Positions 43,962 through 53,146 are shown, counted from the stretch's first letter. The stretch is 64,000 nucleotides of DNA from Woeseiaceae bacterium (GCA_021773035.1 JAJFKU010000045.1:1-64000); one strand, 5' to 3'. Numbers and translations: made by a program. The notes: generated by a model not told the origin, from the letters alone.

Positions 43962-44701
43962 GTGCTTTCTCCTGTTGCGCTGGCGCGCAGCGCATGGTGA
44001 TAGAGTTTTTCGTACCAGGGAACGCAATCGTCCAGTAAAGGCCTTAGATGTTCCGGAAATTCAGTTTTCTCTTCGTACGGCGCGAAGCCGGTGCTTTTGT
44101 GAACCGCGTGATACCAGTGCGGCGCCCAGACCCCGTCTTCGACGCGTGTACCGGGAGGCCATGACAACATGTCAGGGCTAAAGCGTATATCGAGACGGCG
44201 GCAAAGCTCGCGCAAGACCACGGCCGGATTGAGAAGTAGCTCGCGGGAGTCAAGAATAACGGGCTGCCGGCCTGCCTGCGACAGATCCGCGAATAACTCC
44301 CATTGTTGCCTGAGACCCGTATCGTATAATCCGGCGCTCGGTAGCTGGATGGTCAGGGACGGCAGCATTTCTCGCGGGTCCCGTACCAGGAACACGTTGC
44401 TCGTGGAACTCAGGAAACCAAGGTCCATCTCAAGCAGGTGATGTGCCATATGCTTGATGAACAAACGTTCACCGGGTTCCTTCGCCTGCTGTAGCAACAA
44501 TTTCTGCATCACGGCATCACCGTCACAATCCAGCGCCTTCATGACGTCCTCGCGACCGGGGTGCTCGGCGCCGCTCACTCGCAGGTAATGGCCGTAAAGT
44601 GGCTCGTCGATGACCCGTATGCCAGCGAGCTGCGCAAAACCGTACATTAGCGCTGTCGAGACGTTTCGTGGGCCAGACCACAGACAGACTGGTGTGGTCA
44701 T
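43958..44701 (-). CDS. Sulfotransferase-like P-loop protein
   Basis: The 247-residue protein starts CLWSGPRNVSTALMYGF, a sulfotransferase-like 5'-phosphosulfate loop with conserved Arg-Asn-Ser, and has VFLVRDPREMLPSL, the 3'-phosphate-binding arginine/serine region. ATG 44701 is preferred because the conserved loop starts at residue 4; an ATG at 44767 adds 22 unlike residues. It is translationally coupled to the class IV aminotransferase downstream. Substrate is unknown. Confidence 0.8.
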   Translation of the reverse strand: MTTPVCLWSGPRNVSTALMYGFAQLAGIRVIDEPLYGHYLRVSGAEHPGREDVMKALDCDGDAVMQKLLLQQAKEPGERLFIKHMAHHLLEMDLGFLSSTSNVFLVRDPREMLPSLTIQLPSAGLYDTGLRQQWELFADLSQAGRQPVILDSRELLLNPAVVLRELCRRLDIRFSPDMLSWPPGTRVEDGVWAPHWYHAVHKSTGFAPYEEKTEFPEHLRPLLDDCVPWYEKLYHHALRASATGEST

Positions 44702-44843
44702 TCGGCGTTTTCCGGGATTGTTGTGCGGTCTGTCACAAAATGACCTGTCATCATTGTTGCGTTGCATCCAATTTAACTAAACTCAGGTATGGCGTCGAAA
44801 TCGGCGCATGGGCTAATTGTGAACTATAGGGCGGTGAAACCAT

Positions 44844-45422
44844 TTGTTTAAGACTTTTCTAATCGGGATATTGCTGGGCATCGCGGCCGCTGCGGGCGCA
44901 TTGTATGCGATTCCGGCGGTTGATCAGCACCGCGAGGTATCGATTGTTTCGGTAGCCCCGAACGGTGGCAATTCGGAGTCATTCCACATCAATATTCCAA
45001 TGGATCGCGTCATGGCGGGTGGCCAGGGCCAGACTGCGGCGCTGCCAGCCGAGCTCGCGTGGCCGCAGGATACGATTCTTGCCGACTTTGGTGCCGAACT
45101 CTTCAAGGTACGAAATGCGCGGGATGCAGTGGTTGGTATCGCAGCACGAACGGTGGCAAAGCATGACGGCGCGGAGATTATCGACTGGGTGATTCATTTA
45201 CCGGCGAGAGGGTCTGTATACGTCAATATGAACCCGATCCCGCAGGAGGGTGGATATCGCGTCGGTCAGATACGTAGCGGAACGCGCGAGTTTGCGACCC
45301 TGTCCGGTGCTGTTTCGGAGCGCTGGGTTTCGGATACGTCCGGTGAAGAAGACGCCCCGGCCGGCCGGGTAGAACTGGCGGCTATCTACGTTGGTCGCGC
45401 GGAACCGGAAGCCATCGAATGA
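44844..45422 (+). CDS. Single-pass exported hypothetical protein, first of a related pair
   Basis: The 192-residue protein begins with a membrane/signal segment (TFLIGILLGIAAAAGALYA) and has a periplasmic part with VRNARDAVVGIAAR and WVIHLPARGSVYVNMNP. The start is TTG with GGGCGGTG upstream; no ATG is available before the hydrophobic segment. It overlaps the next gene by 4 bp and shares motifs with it. Family not recognised. Confidence 0.72.
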   Translation: MFKTFLIGILLGIAAAAGALYAIPAVDQHREVSIVSVAPNGGNSESFHINIPMDRVMAGGQGQTAALPAELAWPQDTILADFGAELFKVRNARDAVVGIAARTVAKHDGAEIIDWVIHLPARGSVYVNMNPIPQEGGYRVGQIRSGTREFATLSGAVSERWVSDTSGEEDAPAGRVELAAIYVGRAEPEAIE

Positions 45423-46117
45423 AGTACATTCTTGCCCTGATTCTCGGACTTCTCGTCGGTGGCGCGCTGTTTGCCGTCGGAGCGACCTACAATCCCTTTG
45501 TCGGCAAACAGGGATTGTCACCGCTCGCGGTCAGCAAATCGCAGGTTGTCGTTCTCAGCTACTCCGCGAACGCGTCGGAGGGCATTCTGTTTACGAATGA
45601 CGGCAAATCCCGGGTCGACCCCCATCCGGAAAAAGTCCTGCAACTCTGGGAACAGTCAATTCGGCAGACTACGGCGATGGCGACGACGTTGCGTGACGCA
45701 CGTAATCAGGTGGCAGGTGTAGGCATTAAGTTTGCGTCGTTATCAGAGAAGACGCGCCTAATTTCCGGCGAGGCGCTTGTTGACAGCGTTTGGTATGTTT
45801 ACCTGCCGGGCAGGGGTGGAGTGTTCATCGAGCAAACTGAAAATTACTGGAGCTATTTCCGCGACGTTGTAGTGCCGGCGTATCGTAGTTCTTCGGACAC
45901 ATGGACGGGCGTTTGGCACGGCAGTATGACTTCTGGGCCGGGGGCTCTGCGAACAGCGAAGGTCAGCGGTGCATACGGTGAGTTCGAAGGCAGCGAAATG
46001 CTTGGCGTTGAATCGTTGTCAATACGCGCGTGGCGCGTCGATAGCGGCGTAGTCGCTGCCGAAGGGCAGTTGCTGATCGAGTTGCAGGACGATCGCGTCG
46101 TCGAAGCCGTGGAGTGA
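45419..46117 (+). CDS. Single-pass exported hypothetical protein, second of a related pair
   Basis: The 232-residue protein begins with YILALILGLLVGGALFAVGA and contains LRDARNQVAGVGIKFAS and WYVYLPGRGGVFIEQTEN, which align with VRNARDAVVGIAAR and WVIHLPARGSVYVNMNP of the preceding protein. The pair probably arose by duplication. Likely periplasmic or inner-membrane anchored; function unknown. Confidence 0.75.
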   Translation: MKYILALILGLLVGGALFAVGATYNPFVGKQGLSPLAVSKSQVVVLSYSANASEGILFTNDGKSRVDPHPEKVLQLWEQSIRQTTAMATTLRDARNQVAGVGIKFASLSEKTRLISGEALVDSVWYVYLPGRGGVFIEQTENYWSYFRDVVVPAYRSSSDTWTGVWHGSMTSGPGALRTAKVSGAYGEFEGSEMLGVESLSIRAWRVDSGVVAAEGQLLIELQDDRVVEAVE

Positions 46118-46130
46118 CTGTGACTAGCCG

Positions 46131-47357
46131 CTAGCCGGCCGGTGTAGCCAGCTCTTTCAATTCCAGCCCGGTATCCGCTAAACGATCCCGGTCGATTTTT
46201 GCCTGCGCCGCAATCAGTGCCTTCGACTGCACAAATTCACGCGGAGCGTTCACGGCGTCCGTCGCAATCAGTCGACCATCCTTGAGGTACAGGCAGGCAA
46301 ATGAGCGTTCAGCAGGATTGCCTCTGATAACAACGTCGTCATAGCCGTCGGACAGTCCGGCGATCTGCAGTTTCAGATCGTATTGGTCGGACCAGAACCA
46401 GGGGACCTGCGAGTACTGCTTTTCCTGACCACAGATATTAGCGGCCGCAGTTTTCGCCTGTTCCAAAGCATTGTGTACAGACTCCAGCCGTAAATGCCGC
46501 TGGTAAATGCTGTTCGGGTGGCGGGTGCAGTCGCCTACTGAATAAATATCCGCATCGCTACTCTGGCAGCGGTCGTCGACGAGGATACCGTCGTCCACAG
46601 CGAGGCCGGCGGCCTCCGCGAGTTCCGTGTTAGGGACCACGCCGACACCGACCACGACAACGTCTGCCGGGATCTGTTCGCCGTCGATAGTCTCGACAGT
46701 AGCCACACGGCCTGTTCCACGAAAAGCCGCTGTGCCGGTGGACAGTCGGAGTTTTACACCATGAGCTGCGTGTTCGATCTGATAGAAATCAGATATTTCG
46801 GCAGAAACTACACGACTCATTACGCGATCCGCCATTTCTACAACGGTAACGTCCAGTCCCTGCTGGCGCGCGACCGCCGCAACTTCAAGACCGATATAGC
46901 CAGCACCGACGATCACGGCACGCTTCGCCGCCGAAAGCTCTGCACGTATCTTTTCGACGTCGGCGATGCTTCGCAGGTAATGCAGGCCGGCGAGATCCGC
47001 ACCCTCGACAGCCAGCCGGCGCACCCGCGATCCCAGTGCCAGCACGAGCTTGTCGTAGGGGATATCGTCGCCGCCACCGGTGGTCAATCTGTTTGCATTC
47101 CGGTCAATTGCCGCGATCGTGGTTTCGAGACGAACTTCAATCTGCGGGTCGTCATAAAAAGTCGCGGGTTTTACGTACAAGCGCTCGGCAGGAAGGTCGC
47201 CTGCAAGAAACTTCTTCGACAGCGGCGGTCGCTGGTAGGGCAGAAAGGGTTCGTCGCCGACGAGTACAATCTGTCCGGCAAACTTCTGTTGCTTGAGTGA
47301 TGCAATAAGCTGTCCGGCGGCGTGGCCGGCACCGGCGATAACGACTCTTTCCGTCAC
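46131..47357 (-). CDS. FAD-dependent ferredoxin reductase-like oxidoreductase
   Basis: The 408-residue protein has the FAD-binding VVIAGAGHAAGQLIASLKQQ, LSKKFLAGD, the NAD-binding AVIVGAGYIGLEVAAVARQQ, and a second FAD motif DIYSVGDC, plus a C-terminal reductase domain. It resembles rubredoxin/ferredoxin reductases of dioxygenase and P450 systems (PdR type). The GTG at 47357 has GGAG 8 nt upstream and starts the homology. No ferredoxin or oxygenase partner lies next to it. Confidence 0.87.
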   Translation of the reverse strand: MTERVVIAGAGHAAGQLIASLKQQKFAGQIVLVGDEPFLPYQRPPLSKKFLAGDLPAERLYVKPATFYDDPQIEVRLETTIAAIDRNANRLTTGGGDDIPYDKLVLALGSRVRRLAVEGADLAGLHYLRSIADVEKIRAELSAAKRAVIVGAGYIGLEVAAVARQQGLDVTVVEMADRVMSRVVSAEISDFYQIEHAAHGVKLRLSTGTAAFRGTGRVATVETIDGEQIPADVVVVGVGVVPNTELAEAAGLAVDDGILVDDRCQSSDADIYSVGDCTRHPNSIYQRHLRLESVHNALEQAKTAAANICGQEKQYSQVPWFWSDQYDLKLQIAGLSDGYDDVVIRGNPAERSFACLYLKDGRLIATDAVNAPREFVQSKALIAAQAKIDRDRLADTGLELKELATPAG

Positions 47358-47388
47358 CTGATAATCTCCGTATTCAAAAAAAGAGTGA

Positions 47389-49749
47389 CTACACGGGCGC
47401 CAGCGGCCACAGTATCGGCAGCAATACCATGACCGCGATGAACACGACGATCGTGAGTGGTACGCCGACTTTGAGATAGTCAACAAATCGATAGCCGCCA
47501 GGACCCATGACGAGGATGTTGGCTGGATGCGATATTGGGCTCGTGAAGCTCGCAGATGCCGCCATAGCAACGGCCATCATCGCGGTTTCCGGCTGCACAC
47601 CGATTTCGGCCATCGCAGACAGCACGATGGGCGACATGAGAACAACGAGTGCAGCGGTCGGAATAATCATCGTCGCCATGGCGGTCAGGATATAGAGACC
47701 CATGATGACCGGCCATGGACCGGCGTCGCCGAGCAGTTCCATGACCTGATTCGCGAGATAGATTGCGGCACCGCTTTGTTGCATGGCCGTGCCGAGTGGC
47801 AGCATCCCGGCGATCAGAAAAATTGCCCGCCAGTCGATTGCCCGATACGCCTGCTCCATATTGAGGCAGCCCGTCAACACCATGACCGTGCCGCCTATGA
47901 CAGCAGCTATCGAGATGGGTGCATAACCAGCCATCACGGCACCGATGACAGCCACCATAATCAATGCCGCCAGCGGCGCTCTCCGGGTGTCGGGAGGTTC
48001 CTGTCCAAGCGGTGTCAGGATCAGGAAGTCGGAATCGGAGGACAGCAGTTTCAGGCGATCTCGTGGCCCCAGCAGCAGCAGCGCATCACCGATCTGCAGT
48101 CGCTCGCCAGCCAGTTCTGTGCCGATAGTCTCCCCCTCTCGCCAGATACCCGCCAATTCGATACCGTAACGCTCACGGAAATTCAGCTGGCCAACCGATC
48201 TGCCGACCAGCGATGAACGCGGATCGAGGGTTGCGTCCATCAGTGTCAGGCGCTCCGATTCGAAGGAGCCCAGGTTGCCGGGTACTTTCGTGTCGATTTC
48301 GAGCTCCTGCATACCGCGCAGTACATCCAGGTCGTCTTGCTGGCCTTCGATGAGCAGCAAGTCGCCGCCATGCAGGACGGCGTCGCCTCGCGGCATCACA
48401 TTGAGCTCACCATCGCGGAAGATCGCGAGGACACGAAAATCGAAGACATCAGCGAGCCGGCTCTTTCTTAGCGTTTCGTCAACGAGGTCGCTTTCTCGTG
48501 GCAGCCTGACGACGAACATTCGCTCGTCCGTCTGGTAGGTCTCCTGCAGCTCCTCGGGTGAGTGAACCGCAACGTCCTCGAAGTCGGAAAACTTCTCAAG
48601 CTGCGCGATGGCCTCGATTTCACCCTGCACCAGCATCTGGTCACCCGCCCTGATCGGGACATAGGCGAGGTTGGTCAGGCGGTAACGCCCCTTGCGCAGC
48701 ACGCCGACTACCGCGACATCAAAGCGGGTCCTGAAGGCGGCGTGCCTGACCAGTTCGGACACAACCGGCGAGCCTTCCGTAATGCGGACGGTGGCGTAGA
48801 CAACCTTCGAGGCCACCATGGACTTCAATACCGGCGCCTCGCGTTCGATGACAAGATCGCTCCAGCGCCGCAGTTCGCGAAACTGATCGATACGGCCCTG
48901 TACCAGCAGTCCGTCACCGCCGCGGATGATGGTCTGGCGTCCCGGCAGTGTCTCGTTTCGGCCGTTTCGCAGCAGCGACAGAATAATCAGGCCGGTCGAC
49001 GCACCGATACGGGTTTCCGCCAGGGTCTTGCCGACCAGAACAGAGTCCATCGGCACGTGCATCATGAAAGTGCGTTCCTGTAGTTTGTAGCGGGAGCGCA
49101 GACTGCGCTGGCTGACATGTTTGCCGCGTTTGGCCTTGACCTTGGGCAGCAGGAAGCGTCCGCCAATGACAACGAAGAGGACGCCAATCACCATTACGAC
49201 ACCGCCAAGCGGCGTGAAATCAAACAGACCGAAGGGCTCGTAGCCGCCGAGTACCAGCGATTCGCTGATCAGCAGGTTGGGCGGTGTTCCGATCAGCGTC
49301 ATCAGGCCGCCGAGCAGTGTCGAATAGGCGAGCGGCATCAGCAGGCGAGATGCCGCGACCCCGGTTCGACGCGCGACTTCAACGACAACGGGCAGCATCA
49401 GGGCCGCCACGCCGATGTTGTTCATGAACGCAGACAGCACCGCGCCCGTGATCATGATGACGAAGACCAATGTCACTTCGCGACTGCCGCCGATGCGCAT
49501 GACCTGCCGGCCGATAATGTCAGCGATACCGGTCCGTGTCAGTCCTTCGCTGAGGATGAACATGGCCCACACCGTTATCACCGCGCTGTTGCTGAATCCG
49601 GCAAAAGCCTGATTGGCGTCGATCTGCCCGACAATAAACAGTGAGCCCAGCACCAGCAGCGCAACAACGTCCATGCGCACTATTTCGCTGATAAAAAGTA
49701 TCAGCGAAACAACCAGTATGCCCAGGACCAGTGCGATATCGCCCGTCAT
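47389..49749 (-). CDS. SLC13-family permease with four RCK_C domains
   Basis: The 786-residue membrane protein has two blocks of helices (residues 1-205 and about 580-786) around a cytoplasmic stretch with four TrkA_C-like repeats, each ending near a GD/GG-L-VQG or similar turn: about 225-290, 310-385, 400-475 and 495-570. The second block has LMSPIVLSAMAEIG and SFTSPISHPANILVMGPGG, typical of DASS transporters. The substrate (dicarboxylate, sulfate or other anion) is not clear. It precedes the reductase gene on the same strand with 31 bp between. Confidence 0.87.
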   Translation of the reverse strand: MTGDIALVLGILVVSLILFISEIVRMDVVALLVLGSLFIVGQIDANQAFAGFSNSAVITVWAMFILSEGLTRTGIADIIGRQVMRIGGSREVTLVFVIMITGAVLSAFMNNIGVAALMLPVVVEVARRTGVAASRLLMPLAYSTLLGGLMTLIGTPPNLLISESLVLGGYEPFGLFDFTPLGGVVMVIGVLFVVIGGRFLLPKVKAKRGKHVSQRSLRSRYKLQERTFMMHVPMDSVLVGKTLAETRIGASTGLIILSLLRNGRNETLPGRQTIIRGGDGLLVQGRIDQFRELRRWSDLVIEREAPVLKSMVASKVVYATVRITEGSPVVSELVRHAAFRTRFDVAVVGVLRKGRYRLTNLAYVPIRAGDQMLVQGEIEAIAQLEKFSDFEDVAVHSPEELQETYQTDERMFVVRLPRESDLVDETLRKSRLADVFDFRVLAIFRDGELNVMPRGDAVLHGGDLLLIEGQQDDLDVLRGMQELEIDTKVPGNLGSFESERLTLMDATLDPRSSLVGRSVGQLNFRERYGIELAGIWREGETIGTELAGERLQIGDALLLLGPRDRLKLLSSDSDFLILTPLGQEPPDTRRAPLAALIMVAVIGAVMAGYAPISIAAVIGGTVMVLTGCLNMEQAYRAIDWRAIFLIAGMLPLGTAMQQSGAAIYLANQVMELLGDAGPWPVIMGLYILTAMATMIIPTAALVVLMSPIVLSAMAEIGVQPETAMMAVAMAASASFTSPISHPANILVMGPGGYRFVDYLKVGVPLTIVVFIAVMVLLPILWPLAPV

Positions 49750-49858
49750 GCTTTAGTCTTCGGTGCCTTGCCGTATCAAGAAAAGATCCAATTGGTTTAT
49801 ACACCACCTTAACTAACAGTGTAATCGGTGCCGCGAAGACAGCGTAAGAAAATTAATC

Positions 49859-50740
49859 ATGATCGAGTCGAATGTCTATCAATCAACCGCTACGCGGCGA
49901 ACACATACGCTGACTGTGAGAGGGGTTGAGTATTGGGTGAACGAGTGGGGCGATGCCGATGCACCGCCGTTCTTCTATCTGCATGGCTGGGCGGATACCG
50001 GCTCGACGTTTCAGTTCGTTGTCGACGCGTTGTCGTCCCGCTGGCGGGTGATAGCACCCGACTGGCGGGGCTTTGGCAGGTCTGCGCACAGTGGCGAATC
50101 GTACTGGTTTCCTGACTATCTGGCCGATCTGGACGAGTTGTTGGCGTTCTACTCTCCCGATTCGCCGGTACGACTGGTCGGCCATAGCATGGGCGGCAAT
50201 ATCGGCTCATTGTATGCAGGCACGATGCCGGAGCGTGTCAGCCACTTCGTCAATATCGAGGGATTCGGACTGCCTGACTCGAAGCCGGGCGACACTCCAC
50301 AGCGCTTTCGTAACTGGATAGAGTCCGGGCGCGCCGCCACGGTTTTCTCGCGCTACCGCGACATCGATACCCTGGCGCGGAAAATCAGAAGCCGTAGTCC
50401 GCGGATGACAGCGGCGCAGGCGAACTTCGTTGCCCGCGAGTGGACCATGGAGGCGAGTGATGGTGAGGTATGCCTGCGCGCGGATCCCAGGCACAAACTG
50501 CCGAACCCGGTGCTATATCGTCGCGCGGAGGCGGAAGCGTGTTGGCGCTGTATCAGCGCGCCGACGCTGCTGATCTATGGTGAGCAGAGTTCGTTCGCCG
50601 GGTCGTCCGATAGCCGGGCGTCGCTACCCTATCCCGACAGCCGCCTGTCCGGTATTGCAGGTGCCGGTCACATGATTCACTTCGAGGCGCCCGCAGTCCT
50701 GGCTGGGCAAATCGAGGACTTTTTCATGAAACCCTTGTAA
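49859..50740 (+). CDS. Alpha/beta hydrolase
   Basis: The 293-residue protein has an oxyanion motif FYLHGWADTGSTFQ, DWRGFGRS, the nucleophile elbow VGHSMGGNIGSLYAG and a C-terminal catalytic histidine in GAGHMIHFEAP. It fits the epoxide-hydrolase/haloperoxidase-like alpha/beta fold with a cap region; the natural substrate is unknown. It lies upstream of an SOS box and the helicase gene but is separated from it by its own stop and that operator. Confidence 0.82.
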   Translation: MIESNVYQSTATRRTHTLTVRGVEYWVNEWGDADAPPFFYLHGWADTGSTFQFVVDALSSRWRVIAPDWRGFGRSAHSGESYWFPDYLADLDELLAFYSPDSPVRLVGHSMGGNIGSLYAGTMPERVSHFVNIEGFGLPDSKPGDTPQRFRNWIESGRAATVFSRYRDIDTLARKIRSRSPRMTAAQANFVAREWTMEASDGEVCLRADPRHKLPNPVLYRRAEAEACWRCISAPTLLIYGEQSSFAGSSDSRASLPYPDSRLSGIAGAGHMIHFEAPAVLAGQIEDFFMKPL

Positions 50741-50750
50741 ATACATCCAG

Positions 50751-50770
50751 TACTGTATAAAGATACAGAA
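50751..50770 (+). promoter_or_regulatory. LexA (SOS) box in front of the helicase gene
   Basis: CTGT (50753-50756), N8, ACAG (50765-50768) gives the exact CTGT-N8-ACAG form of the gammaproteobacterial LexA operator, with AT-rich flanks (ta ... aa). The TATAAA inside could be a -10 element overlapped by the operator. It lies about 20 bp upstream of the helicase start, a normal position for repression. Confidence 0.8.
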
Positions 50771-50787
50771 CTTTACGGGGAGTGCTT

Positions 50788-52887
50788 GTGCAGCCTGCCA
50801 AGCAGACGATCGATCATCTGGCGACGCTCAATGCGGCGCAGCGGTTGGCGGCGGAGTACGGCGCGCCAACCAGCGACAAATCTTTTACCTCTGGTCCGTT
50901 GCTGGTCATTGCGGGTGCCGGGACCGGCAAAACGATGACGCTTGCCCACCGGGTCGCCCACTTGCTGATCTCCGGTGTGAGCCCGGAGCGTATTCTGCTG
51001 TTGACCTTCTCGCGGCGTGCATCGCAGGAAATGACGCGGCGGGTGGAGGCTATCGTCAGGGAAGCGGCAAAGCATGTCGCATCGGTTGCGCTTCCGTCCG
51101 GCGGTTTGCCGTGGTCCGGAACGTTTCACTCTATCGCCAATCGTTTACTGCGGCGGTTTGCTCATAATCTGGGTCTGGACCCGGGATTTTCGGTGCTCGA
51201 TCGCGGCGATGCCGCGGATATGATGGATGTCGTGCGCCACGAGTTGAAACTGACGCGAACGGCGCGCCGTTTCCCGAAAAAAGATACCTGCCTTGCGATC
51301 TATTCGCGCTGCGTCAACACCCAGCAAACGCTGGCCGAAACGCTTAGCGTAAGTTACCCATGGTGTGCAGACTGGAGCGACGAATTGGCTGAACTGTTCA
51401 AGCACTATGTGCTTCGCAAGCAGGTGAGCCAGGCCCTGGACTACGACGACCTGCTGATTTACTGGAACCACCTGGTTGCCGAAGCGGAGTTTGCCGAGCA
51501 GATCGGTGCATCGTTCGAGCATATTCTGGTCGACGAGTATCAGGATACCAACCGGGTGCAGGCGCAGATACTCAATGCGCTGAAGCCGGATGGCAGCGGC
51601 GTTACGGTAGTCGGCGATGATGCTCAGTCGATCTACTCGTTTCGCGCCGCCGAAGTCGAGAACATTCTTGGCTTCCCCGATCAGTACATGCCCTCGGCGC
51701 AACTTGTTACCCTGGAACAGAACTACCGCTCGACGCAGGCTATTCTCGATAGCGCAAATTGCCTGATAGCGGAGAGCGAGCGGCAATATCGTAAGAACCT
51801 TTACTCTGAACGCAGAGATGGTGGCAAACCCTGCTATGTCACTGTTGAAGATGGTGACGCCGAAGCTGAGTTCGTGGTCGAGTCGATACTGAAAAACCGC
51901 GAAACCGGCATGCAGTTAAAGGACCAGGCCGTGTTGTTTCGTGGAGCACACCACAGTGACCGGCTGGAGCTTGAACTGGTCCGGCGCAATATTCCGTACG
52001 TAAAGTATGGCGGACTCAAGTTTCTCGAGGCCGCCCATGTCAAAGATCTGCTATCGGCCCTGAAATGGGCCGAAAATCCGAAGAACGAGATCGCGGCTTT
52101 CCGGGTATTGAAATTGTTGCCAGGTATGGGGCCTGCGAACGCGGCGCGATGTTTCGAACATCTTGTGGTTGGCGACTATCTGTTTGCTTCCTTGTCCGAG
52201 TTTCGCGCGCCCTCAGCCGCCAGCGGCAGCTGGCCGGCGTTTTGCGACTTGATGATGTCGCTGTCTGCTGCCGGTGGCAGCGGTCATGGCTGGCAATCGC
52301 AGCTCGGCGAAGCGCGCCGCTGGTATCAGCCTCACCTCGAGCGTTTGTATGATGGGCTGGATACTCGGGAGGCCGACCTTGAACAGTTGGAACAGATTTC
52401 CGGCCGCTACCCAAGCCGAGAGCGCTTTCTCACAGAGCTGACGCTGGACCCGCCATCAGCGGCCAGCGATTTGGCAGGCGATCCACTACTGGACGAGGAT
52501 TATCTTATTCTCTCGACAGTGCATTCTGCAAAAGGACAGGAGTGGGAGTCTGTGTTCGTGCTGAATGTGTCGGACGGCAGTTTTCCGTCAGAGTTTTCCG
52601 TTGATAAACCACAAATGGTCGAAGAAGAACGTCGCCTTCTTTATGTTGCAATGACGCGTGCCAAACAATCGTTATCGCTGATTTCCCCGTTGCGTTATCA
52701 CGTCACGCAGCAGCGACGAAACGGTGACAAGCATGTGTACGGTGCGCGCAGCCGATTCATGACCGATGCACTGCTGGCGACGATGGCAAAGCAGTTCGAG
52801 GGACGTCCGGAAGCGGCTGAGGGGCAATTGAAGCGGCGCTCTGACCGGAAAATCGACGTCGGCGCGAGAATGCGCGACATGTGGTAA
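50788..52887 (+). CDS. UvrD/Rep-type superfamily I DNA helicase
   Basis: 3'-5' ATP-dependent helicase of 699 residues: LLVIAGAGTGKTMTLAHRVA (Walker A), GTFHSIANRLLRRF, YDDLLIYWN, HILVDEYQDTN (Walker B), VVGDDAQSIYSFRAAEVENI (motif III), LEQNYRST, LSTVHSAKGQEWESVFVLN and RRLLYVAMTRAKQSL. It is not the standard UvrD (DDAQSIYSF rather than DDDQSIYGW) and may be a second paralogue. The GTG at 50788 sits 5 nt after GGGGAG and just behind a LexA box, so it is probably part of the SOS response. A GTG at 50782 is an alternative start. Confidence 0.9.
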   Translation: MQPAKQTIDHLATLNAAQRLAAEYGAPTSDKSFTSGPLLVIAGAGTGKTMTLAHRVAHLLISGVSPERILLLTFSRRASQEMTRRVEAIVREAAKHVASVALPSGGLPWSGTFHSIANRLLRRFAHNLGLDPGFSVLDRGDAADMMDVVRHELKLTRTARRFPKKDTCLAIYSRCVNTQQTLAETLSVSYPWCADWSDELAELFKHYVLRKQVSQALDYDDLLIYWNHLVAEAEFAEQIGASFEHILVDEYQDTNRVQAQILNALKPDGSGVTVVGDDAQSIYSFRAAEVENILGFPDQYMPSAQLVTLEQNYRSTQAILDSANCLIAESERQYRKNLYSERRDGGKPCYVTVEDGDAEAEFVVESILKNRETGMQLKDQAVLFRGAHHSDRLELELVRRNIPYVKYGGLKFLEAAHVKDLLSALKWAENPKNEIAAFRVLKLLPGMGPANAARCFEHLVVGDYLFASLSEFRAPSAASGSWPAFCDLMMSLSAAGGSGHGWQSQLGEARRWYQPHLERLYDGLDTREADLEQLEQISGRYPSRERFLTELTLDPPSAASDLAGDPLLDEDYLILSTVHSAKGQEWESVFVLNVSDGSFPSEFSVDKPQMVEEERRLLYVAMTRAKQSLSLISPLRYHVTQQRRNGDKHVYGARSRFMTDALLATMAKQFEGRPEAAEGQLKRRSDRKIDVGARMRDMW

Positions 52888-52915
52888 AAAAAAGGCGGTG
52901 GCTTTCGCCACCGCC
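52886..52915 (-). terminator. Intrinsic terminator pointing to the minus strand
   Basis: A perfect 9-bp stem GGCGGTGGC (52894-52902) / GCCACCGCC (52907-52915) with a TTTC loop is flanked on the left by eight A residues (52886-52893), which become a T tract only for minus-strand transcription. On the plus strand, where the helicase gene ends at 52887, the hairpin is followed by AAGTAG, not a T run. Confidence 0.75.
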
Positions 52916-53146
52916 AAGTAGTACGAAACAAACAGCATAAGGGATAGTTAGTCTGTATCGTAACGCTGGGAAACGTTCGGCCATTTCGGCGTTGCGTTTT
53001 GCATGATCATTTGATGCTCGTCCGAGCAAAAGGGTTGCAAACAAATTGGAATAAGACACTAAAAAAAAACGCTTTTTCGGGTTTCAGCTGAAACAATTAG
53101 CCGCACGGAGAGCAGGCCTTAATACGACAAAACGACGGGGAGTTTC
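52916..53146. other. 231-bp intergenic stretch with A tract and 14-bp palindrome
   Basis: No supported gene. It contains nine A residues at 53061-53069 followed by CGCTTTTT, then the perfect palindrome GTTTCAGCTGAAAC at 53081-53094. The left end carries the minus-directed terminator. The right end has ACGGGGAG as ribosome-binding site for the aldolase gene. A small RNA on the minus strand ending at the terminator would fit, but no clear promoter for it is seen. Confidence 0.4.
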
